A DNA stretch of 64,000 bases, taken from positions 759,627-823,626 of the forward strand of contig CM041092.1 in the NCBI GenBank assembly GCA_023079485.1, in the 5' to 3' direction. Positions 26,201 to 37,819 of the stretch are shown one piece after another. Each line of letters starts with the position of its first letter. Position 1 is the stretch's first letter. Source of the DNA: Archilochus colubris. Taxonomy: Eukaryota; Chordata; Aves; Apodiformes; Trochilidae. Both the position numbers and the translations under genes were made by a program. The notes under the pieces were generated by a model, which saw only the letters and a list, made by a program, of their open reading frames with translations, was not told where the DNA came from and ran no database searches.

Positions 26201-26390
26201 TAAGGTTGGCGTTTCATCCTCGATTCTGAATTTCCTGGGTTTTGCGGATTTAAGTTATTTGAACACAGTTTTATGTGATTTAATATAGAATTGTTTTAGA
26301 TCAAAAACTGGTAGGAAAATAGCTGACACTCTCTTTGCTGCTGCCTCCCCCCCCAGCCCCCCTCCCTCCCCCCTTTTTAAAGGAAAGAGC
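23201..26390. other. non-coding stretch, no gene seen
   Basis: Frames of up to 166 codons occur in the GC-richer 25000-26000 part, on both strands at once, so composition explains them. A pyrimidine run lies at about 23661-23678, a T run at about 24838-24851 and a C-rich run at 26345-26376. No mobile element is recognised. Confidence 0.5.
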
Positions 26391-27160
26391 TTTATCTTAA
26401 TTAAAGTTTAATTAAGGATCACGTTTGGCAGTACTTTTCACACCGATCTACACCAGCAGATTTTCTAAGGCTTAACTTTATCGTGCAGAAAATCCTCTTT
26501 TATTACTCCCAACCTGTTGTAAAAGCTGTTGGCACAGAGCAGTGGCTGCTTCATTCAGGGGCCTTGTTTGCCGCTGGAAAATTCCCAAGTCTCTGGAGAT
26601 AGCACCACTGTGGTTCAATTTAATATCTGTCCTATCACTACAAGACTCTAGCTCATTATTAATGATACTATTCATTAATTTCTTGTTGGGCTGATGTTGT
26701 TATTTATTAAAATATTAAAGAAAGCTCCCGAGACACATACATAATGAGGGACACCTCCATTTCGTGAGCTGTGCCAGCTGAGGGAATGAATCTCGGGCAG
26801 ATTTACCCACACGGAGCCCTCCCTCATTAGTCCTGCTCCAGCTCTGACTGACACTGTAAATTCATTTTCTGCACTGTCCAATAGGAGCCTCATACAAATG
26901 GGGGGCTCTTTTTTTTTAATGAGCCATTCCTATGCAAAATGAATCGACTACTGTCTAACTCATCTAATCTGCCCCTATTTGGGGGAAGGACTAAATTGCC
27001 TGTATTTATATAGGAAATAAATAAAAGACGACGTATTTTTATTATTATTTTTTCTCCCCCTTTTTCAGTCTTACATTTGGAGAATTTCAACCTCATAAAT
27101 TCTGTGTTTTAAGGACCTGCCACCTTAGTTAACTAAAGCCCTGCGTGACATTTAAAGGCG
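26391..27160. promoter_or_regulatory. possible conserved non-coding block
   Basis: A dense unique AT-rich block contains TTAATTAAAG-type sites near 26398-26415, CATTAATTTC near 26672 and a CCAATAGGAG (CCAAT-like) site near 26878. It lacks repeats and long frames. Its mixed, non-decayed texture resembles conserved developmental enhancers. No target gene is visible, and confidence is low without alignment. Confidence 0.25.
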
Positions 27161-30100
27161 TGATGGTTGTATTTAAAAAAGCCTCCCCAAGCAGTTTGTG
27201 CACCCCTTGCTCATTTGATGTCCTTCCTGGCAGCTCAGGTATCACCCACAGAAACCCCAGCTCCACTTGATGTATTGCTCACCCTTTTAATCAGAGGGGT
27301 TTGGGGTGGCACAGGAGCCTGGCTGGAGTGGTGCGAGGGAAGTGCAAGATGAATCAAATGAACTGGTAATTAATTTATCCCTGATGTCAGCCCCTGGCTG
27401 GGGGGAGAGGGGCAGGAGCTGGGGGTCTCTTTTTGGCTGGGTAAAAGGAGGAAATCTGCATAACAATTGAGGTAGCATCTGAAGGTAAAGTTTTAATTTG
27501 TTCTTTAGGGTGGTTATTTTCACCCCGTGCAAATAATTGTGGCGTGAAGAAATACCTCACTGTTTTAAGAGGATTAAGTGGGCATAATTGCAGCCTGTTT
27601 TGATGCCATTTTTTAATAATGGACCCTCTCAATCCACACCCCTACAGCAGCTTTGTGTGGATGGAAGGCAGCTTCCAAAGCAGTTCTATGCACCTAGAAG
27701 GTCTGTGTACTGGGAATTCATAGCCATTTGTTTCTGAGGAAAAAAACCAACCTGTGTTATCCTGGTATGTTAAAGGAGGAGATATCTGTCAGAGCTCCCA
27801 GGGAAAGGCCCAACAACCAGGAATGGGCTGGGATGGTGCAGGAAAGGACTGCTGGCTGCACAGGGCAGTGGCAGTTTCTGCAGAAAATGAACTTCTGGAG
27901 GTTCTTCCTTTTCCTCTGGTAACAAAATCTGACTTTCCTGAAGCATCCTGAAGCTGTAGGAACTTACCTGTAAGCTCAGAGCTCCCCATGATTAAACAGA
28001 ACAGGTCCTGTGTTGTACGGTTCTTGCTGCCTCTCTAGCCAGGCCACAGGAATTGGTTCCCAGAGCTGATTTCTTTTCTCAGAGTTGTCACCAGCTGAAG
28101 GTATTTGCAGACCCTGCATCCCCCCATCCATGGAGGGGCTCAGCTGGCCCTGGGGGATCTGTCCCTTGCAGATGTTTGGGAGATGTGGGCATCAGGGTGG
28201 TCCTGGGGTAACCAGCTCCTTGGTGTGAGCAGGGCTTGGCTGGAACACTTGCAGGCTGAGTGTTCTTACACCTTCTACTGGGGAACAGCAGAGGAGGTGG
28301 AGGTGTCAGCCTGAAGTGGAGAGTTCAACAAACGTGTGCTTTTCCCAGCAACTCCATCACCTTAAGTATAAAAGGCTTTGATGCTTTTGATTATTTTTTT
28401 TTTCATAAATACAGTGAGAGTAGGTCCTGAAGATACCCCATGAGTGCATCTCAGCAATTCCCTTCAGGCTTTGGGGAGGATTTTCCACATCTACCAGAGC
28501 TTCACCAGGCAGAACTGTATTTTTGACAACTTGCTTAATACTCTGTTCACACCATCAAAATCTCTAATGTGCCCACAGAGACTCTGTGTGACTTGAGGTC
28601 ACCAAATGAGGTAGTTATGGACCAGGAGAATCTGTGGGTGAAATTTTAATTCAGCCTGGACTGAGAAAAAGCCTCTTCTGAACCTAAAAATGAAGGCAAG
28701 GCACCCAGCTTCAGCAAAGCTGTTCTGTGCTCCTGAGAGAACTGTAACCTGTGCCTGCTGCTCAGTGCCAAAGCTCAGGATTATTAATGATAATTAAAAA
28801 GGTTGGACAGTCTGGAATTCCCCAACAGCAGAGGATGGAGAGGATTGAATGAAACCCCTGGCAGGAAAGGGGTGCAGAAGGCTGTGCCCCTGAGATCCTA
28901 AAATACTGGGAGGAAAAAGAAACCTCTGCCCTGCAGGCTCTGAACTCTGATGCTCTGAGTCCTCAGGTGGGGATCGAGCTCTGATCCTCTGAAGTAGAAA
29001 GGGCTTTTGGACTGGTGGTTGGAATTCTGTTGGGAAACTGGAGCTTTTGGTCTTTGCCCAGTGTCTGTGCAGGTGCAGAGCTGCAGTATTGCCAAGCCAG
29101 TTGTGAAAAACATCATGGGATCATCCCCACAAGTGTGCTAAGTGATAATAATAACAATATTGGTATGATTTTGTTTAAATAATACATTTTATTCTTTACA
29201 TTTACCTTTTCAAGCCTCTGTAGGCTGCTCCAAGATGCTCTTGCAAAAAACGAGCCCCAGAATTTACTTATAATTTGTCATATTCACATAGCTCCAGAGC
29301 CAGCCCGTGATCCAGGCTGATGGGTAGAAGTCAGTAAGGATGGAACTGCTGAGCCCCAGCAAATCCCAGTGTCCTGCCACAGCCTCTGTGGCAAAGCCCT
29401 GTCAGCAAATGCATCTGGAGGGTGCAAATAAACACCCCCAGCTGCTGCCTTCAGGGTCACCAGGGTATTGGGTACAGTGCTGCAATTAAATGAACCCATC
29501 CATTTGATGGCAAAAACCAATCTGTGAGTTGTTCCATCAGAAACCATCACAACACGAGAGCTTCTTTTGTTTCTAAGGCTGTGATTTTTTACTTTTCTTA
29601 CACTTCTTTCAGTTCCATGTTAAAGAAACTGTTGAAGGTTTTGACCTGGCTCTGTGATGCCAGCTTTTCCTGACTGCTGCCCAAGCCCACGGAGCCCTGG
29701 GCTCTGCTGTTCTGTGGGATCTGTGGGAAGGGAGAATTTGCTGGAGGTCTCCGAGGCTCTGTGGGGAGGGTTAATAACTCCTGGAGAGGTGGGAGAAGAG
29801 AGGGAATTTTATGTCTCCTGCAACCTGTGAGGCTATGAAATGTTTCCAAGTGTAATTTTCTTGAAGTTAAAGCTGGGGTTATTAAGGTTCACTTAGCAGA
29901 TAAAGTTTGCCACAATTTCCTTGGTCTCTGTGATCAGATGACAAGATCTCTAATTTATAAAACCAGAGCAGCACGTTGGGGGCTCTGAACCATGCCCAAG
30001 GGACACACCGAGGTACTTGCTGCTCTTCTCCTTCACATGCATTTTTATTTACAGGGAAATTTGAAAGCAATGTGCTTGAACTTCACGGGTAACCCCTCGG

Positions 30101-30639
30101 ATTGGTTCCAATCTGTTTCTCTTTGTATCTGGCCTGTGGTGTCTGTGGAGCTGCTGGGAGAGGAGGGGGAGCTGGGGGGGGTCCTGGCACCCCCCTGCCA
30201 GGGGCTGTGTTCTGACCCACCAGCAAATGGCTGCTGGGAAAACAGATTCCCTTTGGAAGAGCAGCAGGATAACAGTAATGTGGAGAAAGTAATGTGTTTT
30301 TGCAGGGAATTTGGAACATTTTGGTGCTACTTGGAGTGGGGGACTCTGGTTGCAGCCTGTCTCCTGGTGCTGTGTCCCCTAGGAACCTGGCTTTGTTCCC
30401 TTACAAAGGCAGAGGAGAGGCACAGCCAGGGGCTTCTGGGGGTGTTGCAGATGATGGAGATCTCTTGAGTTTTTAGTGGCATCATTATAAAAACAAACTC
30501 CAACAGAATTGTAAAGCTCAGCCAAAATCTGGCCCATTTCATGGGCTGCAAGAGTGGAAAGGGCAGAGGGGAGAGCAGCTGGGTTTGAGTTCATCTGCTG
30601 TGGGGTTAAACACTGCAAAGTGTTCTGGTTCATGATGCT
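27161..30639. other. non-coding stretch, no gene seen
   Basis: The longest frame is about 158 codons (29992-30468 plus), with competing minus-strand frames over the same bases. No domain, splice pattern or element is recognised. AT-rich stretches occur around 28360-28420 and 29130-29210. Confidence 0.5.
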
Positions 30640-30835
30640 CTAACACAGATCCCACCCCTGCATGGCCAGGGACACCTCCCACAGCCCAGGGTGCTCCAAG
30701 CCCCATCCAACCTTCAGCACTGCCAGGGATGGGGCAGCCACAGCTTCTGGGGCCAACCAGGGGCTCAGCACCCTCACCCCAAAGGATTTCTGTCTAATTT
30801 CTAACCTAGTGCAGCTCCTTCTTGTCCAAGCAAAT
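30640..30835 (-). mobile_element. CR1 LINE fragment (minus), eroded
   Basis: CATGGCCAGGGACACCTCCCA, 'GCTCCAAGCCCCATCCAACC' and GGGATGGGGCAGCCACAGCTTCT occur in the order expected for the reverse complement of the CR1 ORF2 C-terminal end and 3' region. The reading frame is broken by many changes. The 3' tail is not clear. Sequence to about 31100 may also be an older CR1 part, but I could not match it with confidence. Confidence 0.65.
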
Positions 30836-32532
30836 CTTCCTTCAAGCTGCCAGAGGTTGTTGGATCTCCTGACTCTTTGCCTGGCAACCTAAGGATCATT
30901 TCACTCTCTGGAATCTGAAACTCCCAAGAAATTCCCATTATGATCAAGTCCATTTGTGAACTTATTTTGAATAAACTGAGCAGGCTGACCTTGGTGTGCC
31001 CCTCCTCTTGTAACTGCTCAGCAGACCCTAGTCATTCGTGGGACTCTCTTTAATTTTTCAACATCTTTACTGAAATGTGGAGTGCAGCAGAGGACAGGCT
31101 GCCCCATTAGTGGTCTTGCTAATACCATGTATGTTGGTAAAACCACCTTCCTATTTCTACTTGATATTCAGTTTCCTGTCACTGACATATTAGAGTAAGG
31201 ATTAGAGAGAGCACCAAAAGTTATTTCTGTCATCTTGCAGTTTTATTAGTGCAAGAGAACAGCTACCTTTCATATCAGCTATGTTTGTTGTATTAATGAG
31301 GGAAAAATAGCCATTAACTGGCCTTAAGCATGTACTTGAATTTCAATAAGTGGTTTCTTTGCATAACCAAGAAGAGATTACAGATCAGACTCAGCAGCTA
31401 CAGGATATGGCCAATTTTTAAAACACGGGCACTTAATTTGTAAGGTTTTCAAATGCTAAGACGGAATCTTAAATTAAATATCCAATCATCCAAACTCATC
31501 CAGTGTTTGATTTTTAGGTCTTAGTGCTTCATCCAAGCTAAAGACCAAGAGACTGGTGTTAAAAATGTATAAATACCCTCACTTTCTCAGCCATCCCTAA
31601 TTGCCTAATACCCCTCCACACATTGCTTCAGAGTGGATCACGACTTAAGAAGACTTATGTATATTCCACAGATAAAATCTATTGATTTCTTTACAGGTCT
31701 CCTGGTAGGAGCTGGCACAGAGGCAGCAGCACTTCTAATGGAGCCATTTCACTTCTCAGGGATTCACACCTTGGTGCCAGAGGTGCTGCAGGGCTCTGAA
31801 CAAGGTGCTTTCCCTCCCAGAGCCTCAGGATGGGGAAGGAGCTCTGAGCATCCCTGGGCAGATCCTGCCCTATGAGTCAGGAGCCTCCCTGCCTGCTTCA
31901 GCTCACCCAGGGCAGGCCATGCATCTACCAACCAGCATCCTTCCTGCAGGGTCTGCATCCCAGCAGTGCCATGTTTCTGGCTTCCTTCTTTTTTGATTTG
32001 CCAGCTGGAATGGGAACACTTCGTGCCTTTCCCAGCTGAAGCCTTTCTGCTCCCTGAGAGCAGCCACAAAATGAGATCCTGGCCTCAGTTTCCCCTGAGC
32101 AGCTGAGGGTAGAACCTGCTCAGCAGAGGGAAGGATGGGACTGTCCATGTGGCCTGGTTATTTCTGTGTCTTCCTTTCCATGCCTGTAATATCTTGGACA
32201 TGCTTAAAGGGGTGGCTGGAAATAAATGGGGCCTCTCACTGAGCTCTTCCCCAGCTGCACGTGCCCCAGAGAATGCTCTGCTGCTTTTCAGGAGATAAGG
32301 ATTACAGCCAAAATTATGTTCTCTGAGTTTCCCTTACCTTAAATTAGGGTAAGAGTAAGGTCTAGGAGTCTGTTGGTGCCAGGTTTTGGCAATAACAGAT
32401 GTCTAGTTCAGTTTTATTCAGCATCCCAGAATAATTATTTATCATTGAGTTTTTACTTCCTGCTGTGCACTCAAGCTCTTATCTTCCAGAGCTGGAAAAA
32501 AGTGCAAATCTATGTTTCTCAAGTTAAAAATC
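30836..32532. other. non-coding stretch, no gene seen
   Basis: No gene is recognised, and frames are shorter than 105 codons. The 31130-31640 part is AT-rich unique sequence. The first few hundred bases may belong to a very old retrotransposon fragment. Confidence 0.45.
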
Positions 32533-32534
32533 TA

Positions 32535-32566
<32 letters not shown>

Positions 32567-32577
32567 TCTATCTATCC
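32533..32577. repeat. (TATC)n microsatellite
   Basis: A CTGT ×3 segment leads into a TATC tetranucleotide run of about eight units. This is a typical polymorphic tetranucleotide locus. Confidence 0.92.
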
Positions 32578-35054
32578 TTCCATCTTTTCTCCAGGCACGT
32601 TTTGTTTTGAAAGGCACTTTTACCAAGACAGTAGTTACAGATAGGATCTTCTCTGTTTAACTCTGGAGTTGTAAAAACCCTCTAGGTTCCCAGGACACGT
32701 CTGGTGTGTGCTGACTCTTCAGTTCCATCAAACTCCAACGCTCTCCTAAATTTTAAATTAAACAGAAACATGGGTAAAACTTCCAGAAACTTGCAGGCAG
32801 AAAGCCCACCTGACTTTGCCCATTTACCAAAGGCTTCTGTATGAAAATAATTTATTCCCTTCTTTTCAAACTCACTGTACATGTGCTGTGTGACTGGAAT
32901 TACTTGTGCAAGGCAGAAGGTGGTACCCAGGTGAGCAGCAGCCCTGGGAGATTGATGACCCCGTGTTCTGCTAAGGCAATGCAAAAGATGCTAAAAGATT
33001 CTGACACTCCCATTTGCCTCTTCTATTACTGTGGTCTAAACGTTGTTTCTTCAGTGCCTTCTGAGCTGATACTTCACTTATCTCACAACTATCTTTATTA
33101 AAAAAAAAAAAAAAAAAAAGATTAAAGCCCCCCAAGAAAAATGGAAACAGAAGAACAAAATAATCTCGCCCTCATTTTCTGTGAAACCATTTTAAAAGCT
33201 CTGAGGGTACTGTTTTTCATCTGCAGCTTAGAGGTGTGTGCTGCTCCAGATAATCTCCTCTGCACACAGGCTGGGCTAACAGGACCCAGCAGGAGGCAGC
33301 AGGCAGGCTGGGGATGTGAAGCTGACTCCTGCAAGCCAGGCTCTGATGGACTTTTAATAGCACAATAACACATGATTGTCCATTAGTTTCCTGAGGACGA
33401 GGTCAGGTAAAAAAAAACAGTTAAAAATAGATTTTAAATGCGAGCAAGTGGTTTTGCTTGCAATGTAAGTGGATGTGGTTTTAATTACCAGTGCTGGATT
33501 ATAAGAAGGTTCATGTGTCATTTGCATCCTGGTGACAGATGTGTTCTTGGTTCTCCAACTTGAAGGCTGGAAGCTCTGCAAGTGTTAATCTGGGTTGATG
33601 TTTGACAATCATCATGTTCCACACCTTGTCAGGAGGTCTGCAGGAACCTGCTCCTGAATTCCATGGGGGGGCTGAATTCCATGGCCACTGAGTACAGGAG
33701 GGGCTTTGCAGCCAACTATCCCCACCAACATGCAGCTCCTCGGGGGATTTCCCTCTGCTCCAGGTCTCTGCAGACACCTCCCACATGCAGGGCACAGGAT
33801 GACTCTGGGCCACCAGGTACTGCCCTGGCCCAGTTTTCATTCTTGCTTGTTTTATTTCAGCACCTGGGACTTGTGCTTCCATGCACACAACACCAAGCAG
33901 TCACTGCACCCAAGATCTATTCAAATCATCTCTCTTTTGATGAGGACATTTGGCCAGTCAAGGATGAGAGGGATTTGCTTTGCCTCTGCCTTGGAAAATG
34001 AATCAGTTTCTGCTGTGCCATCCTGGATGGTTGGGGATGCTCTGGTGAGCAGCAGCTCTGCAGGGCTCTGGGGCTAACACAGGGTGCTGGTGTGCAGAGA
34101 GCCAGGGGGATGTATGGTAGGTGGGGGGGGGATATATATGGTAAGTGGGGGGGATGGATGGTAGGTGGATGGGGTCTGCTCATCAGCTGCTCTGTTGGTC
34201 TTGTATATTGTGAGCTTTTTTGGGGTCTGTGACCATCCTTGCTGGGAGTTTGGTGCAGCACATGGTGCATTTCAGTCCCCTCTGGTGTTCCTGCATGCAG
34301 GTACTGAGTGACAGGGATGGCTGTGAGGGGGATGGAGGGACAGTGGCAACTCCTGGTATCAGTTCTGAGCCTGCAGAGACACTGAGCAGAGGCTGTGCTG
34401 CTCTGTCTTGGCAAAAGGCAGGAAAATGGTTGCAGCTACGTTTGTTTTCTGGATGTGTGAGAGCACAAGTGTGATTTTCTGTTCCACAGATACTCCTGTG
34501 TGAAGACCCATGCCTGGGGATAGCTGGAATAGCTCGTTGGGTCAGTCATTTGGGAAACTGCTTTTCCCCCAACAAACCATTCAGTGATGTTATAAAGGGG
34601 GAAGGTACCTGGAGCTCTTCACAGAGCTGCCCAGGTACAGAGTGGTGCTGGGGAAGCATCACCCAGCCCTGCCATCTGAGCATCCTGATGGTGCTGGAGC
34701 CAGGTGTGACCTCCCAGCCCCCGTGTTTTCCCCAGTCCTTATTTGCACCTCCCAGCTTGCAGAGCCACCAGGACCTCTCAGCTTTTTCAATCCTTGCCTT
34801 GCTGCTGCTTGTAAATTGTTTCATGTTACCCTGCCTGAAGCTTTCCATCAGAGGTCAGGATTTTCCTCATGGAGCTGCAAAGATGTTTCATTTGACAGTT
34901 CTAAAAACCAAACCATTGCTCATTTTTAAACTTTTTTCTGACTGCTACAGTTGTGACAAACACAAACCAGAGCCTGGGTAGCCCCAGTAACATTCTCTCT
35001 GGGTTCCTCTTCCTGCTTTGCTCCCAAGTGCAGGCAGGGAAGGAATGGCCAGAG
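32578..35054. other. non-coding stretch, no gene seen
   Basis: An A run of about 19 bases lies at 33101-33119. A G-rich 'GGTAGGTGGGGGGGG' type repeat lies near 34117-34172. The longest frame is 162 codons (33926-34414 minus), which has no domain and overlaps + strand frames. No gene or element is recognised. Confidence 0.5.
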
Positions 35055-35154
35055 ATCCATCTCCATCACCTCCATCACCTCCATCACCTCCATCACCTCC
35101 ATCACCTCCATCACCTCCATCACCTCCATCACCTCCATCACCTCCACCTCCACC
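35055..35154. repeat. 9-bp tandem repeat, about 10 copies
   Basis: The unit CTCCATCAC repeats about ten times with almost no change, ending in degenerate CTCCACCTC units. Because nine is three codons, every frame stays open (His-His-Leu or Ser-Pro-Pro on +, Met-Glu-Val on -). The peptide-like pattern is therefore an artefact of the repeat. Confidence 0.95.
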
Positions 35155-35403
35155 CTCTGCTCAAAGCCCACAGAGGCAAAGGAGCCCTCAGGATGCTGCA
35201 ATCAGGATGCACTTGTATCAGAAGTTACCTCGGTTCTTACAGGAGAAATCTGGCATTTGCATCAGAAGGTTTACAGTTTCTTGCAGAAACTTACCCAGAA
35301 ATAATGGGGAGTTTCCTGACAGGTGACAGTTGTGAATTTGACTGATTTGCCCTTTGACAAATGAGTATTTCTGTGCACCTGGTCATAAATCATATGTGCA
35401 TTT
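35155..35403. other. non-coding stretch between repeats
   Basis: This is unique sequence. The only frames are continuations from the 9-bp array. Nothing is recognised. Confidence 0.5.
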
Positions 35404-35535
35404 TGGCTGGGGTTTTGTGGGGTTTTTTGTGGGTTTTTTTGTTTGTTTGTTTGGGTTTTTGTTTGTTTGTTGTTCTGGTTTTGGGTTTTTTTTTGTGGGG
35501 TTTTAGTGGGGTTTTTTTCTTTGTTTTTTTCTTAG
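35404..35535 (+). repeat. G/T-only low-complexity tract
   Basis: About 130 bases are almost exclusively G and T, mixing GGGTTTTTT and GTTTGTTTG units. The opposite strand is A/C only. It belongs to the same class as the tracts at 45.7, 49.1 and 50.5 kb. Confidence 0.88.
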
Positions 35536-35539
35536 GAGA

Positions 35540-37392
35540 CATCCTTTTAATTGACTGTGTAAGAAATGGATTTTTCTTCCAGCCTGTTTGGTGGACCACA
35601 GCTTCTCCCTTTCACCACACACCATCTTTTTCTCATCCTTTAGTTCCAGGGAAATCCCTGGACCTGAGCAGTACCAATCTTTTCTGTTTCCTCAGACTCT
35701 GAAGAGATAATATGCTTTTAAAAAACCTCTCCCAATAGATACTGAATTTCTGCTGCAGATGGGCATTTTTTTCTCTATTTCTGATGCTGAACTAACAGAG
35801 ACACTTTCAAAATTTCTCAGTAGCTTTGTGCCCCAAATACCAGTGCCCTTGTTCTGACTCAGGTTTGATTAGGGCTGCTGTCACTTAGTGCAGATTAAAA
35901 TCACGTTCAAAGTCTTGGTGTTTCCAGCTTTACCCTAATCCAGGCAAAATCACCAGCATTCATCTGAGTCCACACCCCCACCCCCCCTTTTTTTTTTTTC
36001 CCTAAAGCTTTTTGCCACCTGCGTGGAACTCCTGCTATCTGATTTTTTTTATATGCTACTGCCATTAGACTGAAATGATTTTTCTTCAGTTTGCTCAAAG
36101 ACAGATTTAAAGTCAGGTCCCAGAGGCAGGAGGAAAGTCGATCCCCTAAGCTACTCAGTCATTGTTTGCTTTTTTACATGTAATATCCTATTTCTAAGCC
36201 AGGGTGTAATTTAAAATACAACACACACTACATAAATACCTCCTTTGGAAACAGTGTAATATGGCACTTAATGGAAACGAACTGCTTTTATTGTCATGTT
36301 TTCCTGTCCCCCCCCATCTGAAAAATGAGTAAATCTACTTTATATTGTTTAGAAATATTCCCCAGTCTTTTGTTTTTGTCATAGCTCCTTGACTTTAAAT
36401 CAATGTAGCTGTAATAATGCTGCTGAGCTCATTTAGAATATATCCAGAGATAGATAATTTTAAGTACAGTGGTCCACCTAATAATTAAATCTGTGTCTCT
36501 CACCCATGAGTTATGTTTCAATAGCACTTGAAAACACAGAGATCTGAGGGGAAATACCAGTGAAACCTTGGTGTTCATTGCAGCCCTGAGCACTGCAAAG
36601 GGTTACTCCAGCCCAGGCACTGTAAGTACGAGCAACAGGACTCCATTGCCTTTAATTTGTCCATGTCTTTCATTTGATACTACCAGTATTAATAGCTTTG
36701 CAAGGAAATTCTGCAGTCATTAATCATAATAATTAATCAGATCCAATTATATTGCATATAAATGCGAACAAATTGCTGAAAAAATAATGATCTATCACCA
36801 ACGTGTCACGAGGAAAAAGAGACTAAAATAGTAATTAGAAGCAGGGATTTAGTTGTGTACAAGTACTCTGCAACTGGTTTTAGCAGTATGATGATCTGAT
36901 GATGTAATTAGAAGGAAGAAAGTACAGGAGGCTTTTGCAGCAGAGCCCTTAATGACTGCAGCTCCAGAACAGAGACCCTTGGAGTACTGACTGGCTTTAC
37001 ATTTACCACTAATTCCTCTCTTTTAACACAGATAATTCCAAAAACCTGGCTGCAGGCACTTTGGGCCAAGTTTGCCTCCATATACTTCAAAAATTCTCCA
37101 AAGCCCCTTGAAAGCTGGGGTGAGGCAGCAGCATTTTACCCCTGGCCATAGGATGTAAAGCAGGCTGGGTTGGTGCAGCCCCGTGGGAATGTTCTGTAAC
37201 GGGGACCCACAGATCCCATGCACTGCCAGGCACTTTGGAACCCACTTCTGCACAGAGCAGCAAGGTGGCTTTGTACGGGTTTTACCTTTTTTTAATATAT
37301 TTTTTTTTAATTCTTTACATTGTACTTACGTGTGGCACGAGCTGCCCCGTTGCAGTTTGTCAGCTCTCACCCCCATTGACCCCCAGACCTGA
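35540..37392. other. non-coding stretch, AT-rich
   Basis: No gene or transposon is recognised, and frames are below 80 codons outside the flanking repeats. A T run occurs at 35989-35999. The 36150-36900 part is listed separately as a possible conserved block. Confidence 0.5.
36150..36900. promoter_or_regulatory. possible conserved non-coding block
   Basis: Unique AT-rich sequence contains ATAATAATTAATCAG near 36726 and 'ATATTGCATATAAATGCG' near 36750, which resemble homeodomain and POU/octamer-type sites. Stop codons are frequent in all frames, and no repeat signature is present. This is inference only. Low GC alone also produces such motifs. Confidence 0.25.
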
Positions 37393-37818
37393 CCCTTCCC
37401 TTTCCCCCTTCCCTTTCCCCTTTTCCCTTTCCCCTTTTCCCTTTCCCCTTTTCCCTTTCCCCTTTCCCCTTTTCCCTTTCCCCCTTTTCCCTTTCCCCTT
37501 TTCCCTTTCCCCTTTTCCCTTTCCCCCTTTCCCCCTTTCCCTTTCCCCCTTTCCCTTTCCCCTTTTCCCTTTCCCCTTTTCCCTTTCCCCTTTTCCCTTT
37601 CCCTCTCCCCTTTCCCTCTCCTCCCCCCTTCCCCTTTCCCCCTTTCCCTCTCCCCTCCTCCCCTCTCTCCCCTCTCTCCCCTCTCCCCTCTCCCCTCTCT
37701 CCTCTTCTCCTCTCTCCCTCCCTCCCTTTCCCCCTCTCCTTTCCCCCTCTCCCCCTCTTCCCCTTTTTTTCCCCTTTTTTTCCCCTTTTTTTCCCCTTTT
37801 CCCCTTTTCCCCCTTCCC
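37393..37818 (+). repeat. 426-bp pure polypyrimidine tract
   Basis: Every base from 37393 to 37818 is C or T on the + strand. The first part is a 14-base unit, CCCTTTCCCCTTTT, in many slightly varying copies. The middle shifts to CCCTCT-type units and the end to CCCCTTTTTTT units. Many segments have mirror symmetry, the arrangement known to favour intramolecular triplex (H-DNA). The 241-codon + frame and 182-codon - frame here are by-products of the repeat. Confidence 0.97.
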
Positions 37819-37819
37819 A

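Noticed and set aside
30836..31200. Extension of the minus-strand CR1 fragment towards 31.2 kb
   Set aside because: A few phrases look CR1-like, but I could not follow a consistent order of motifs, so the call stops at 30835.
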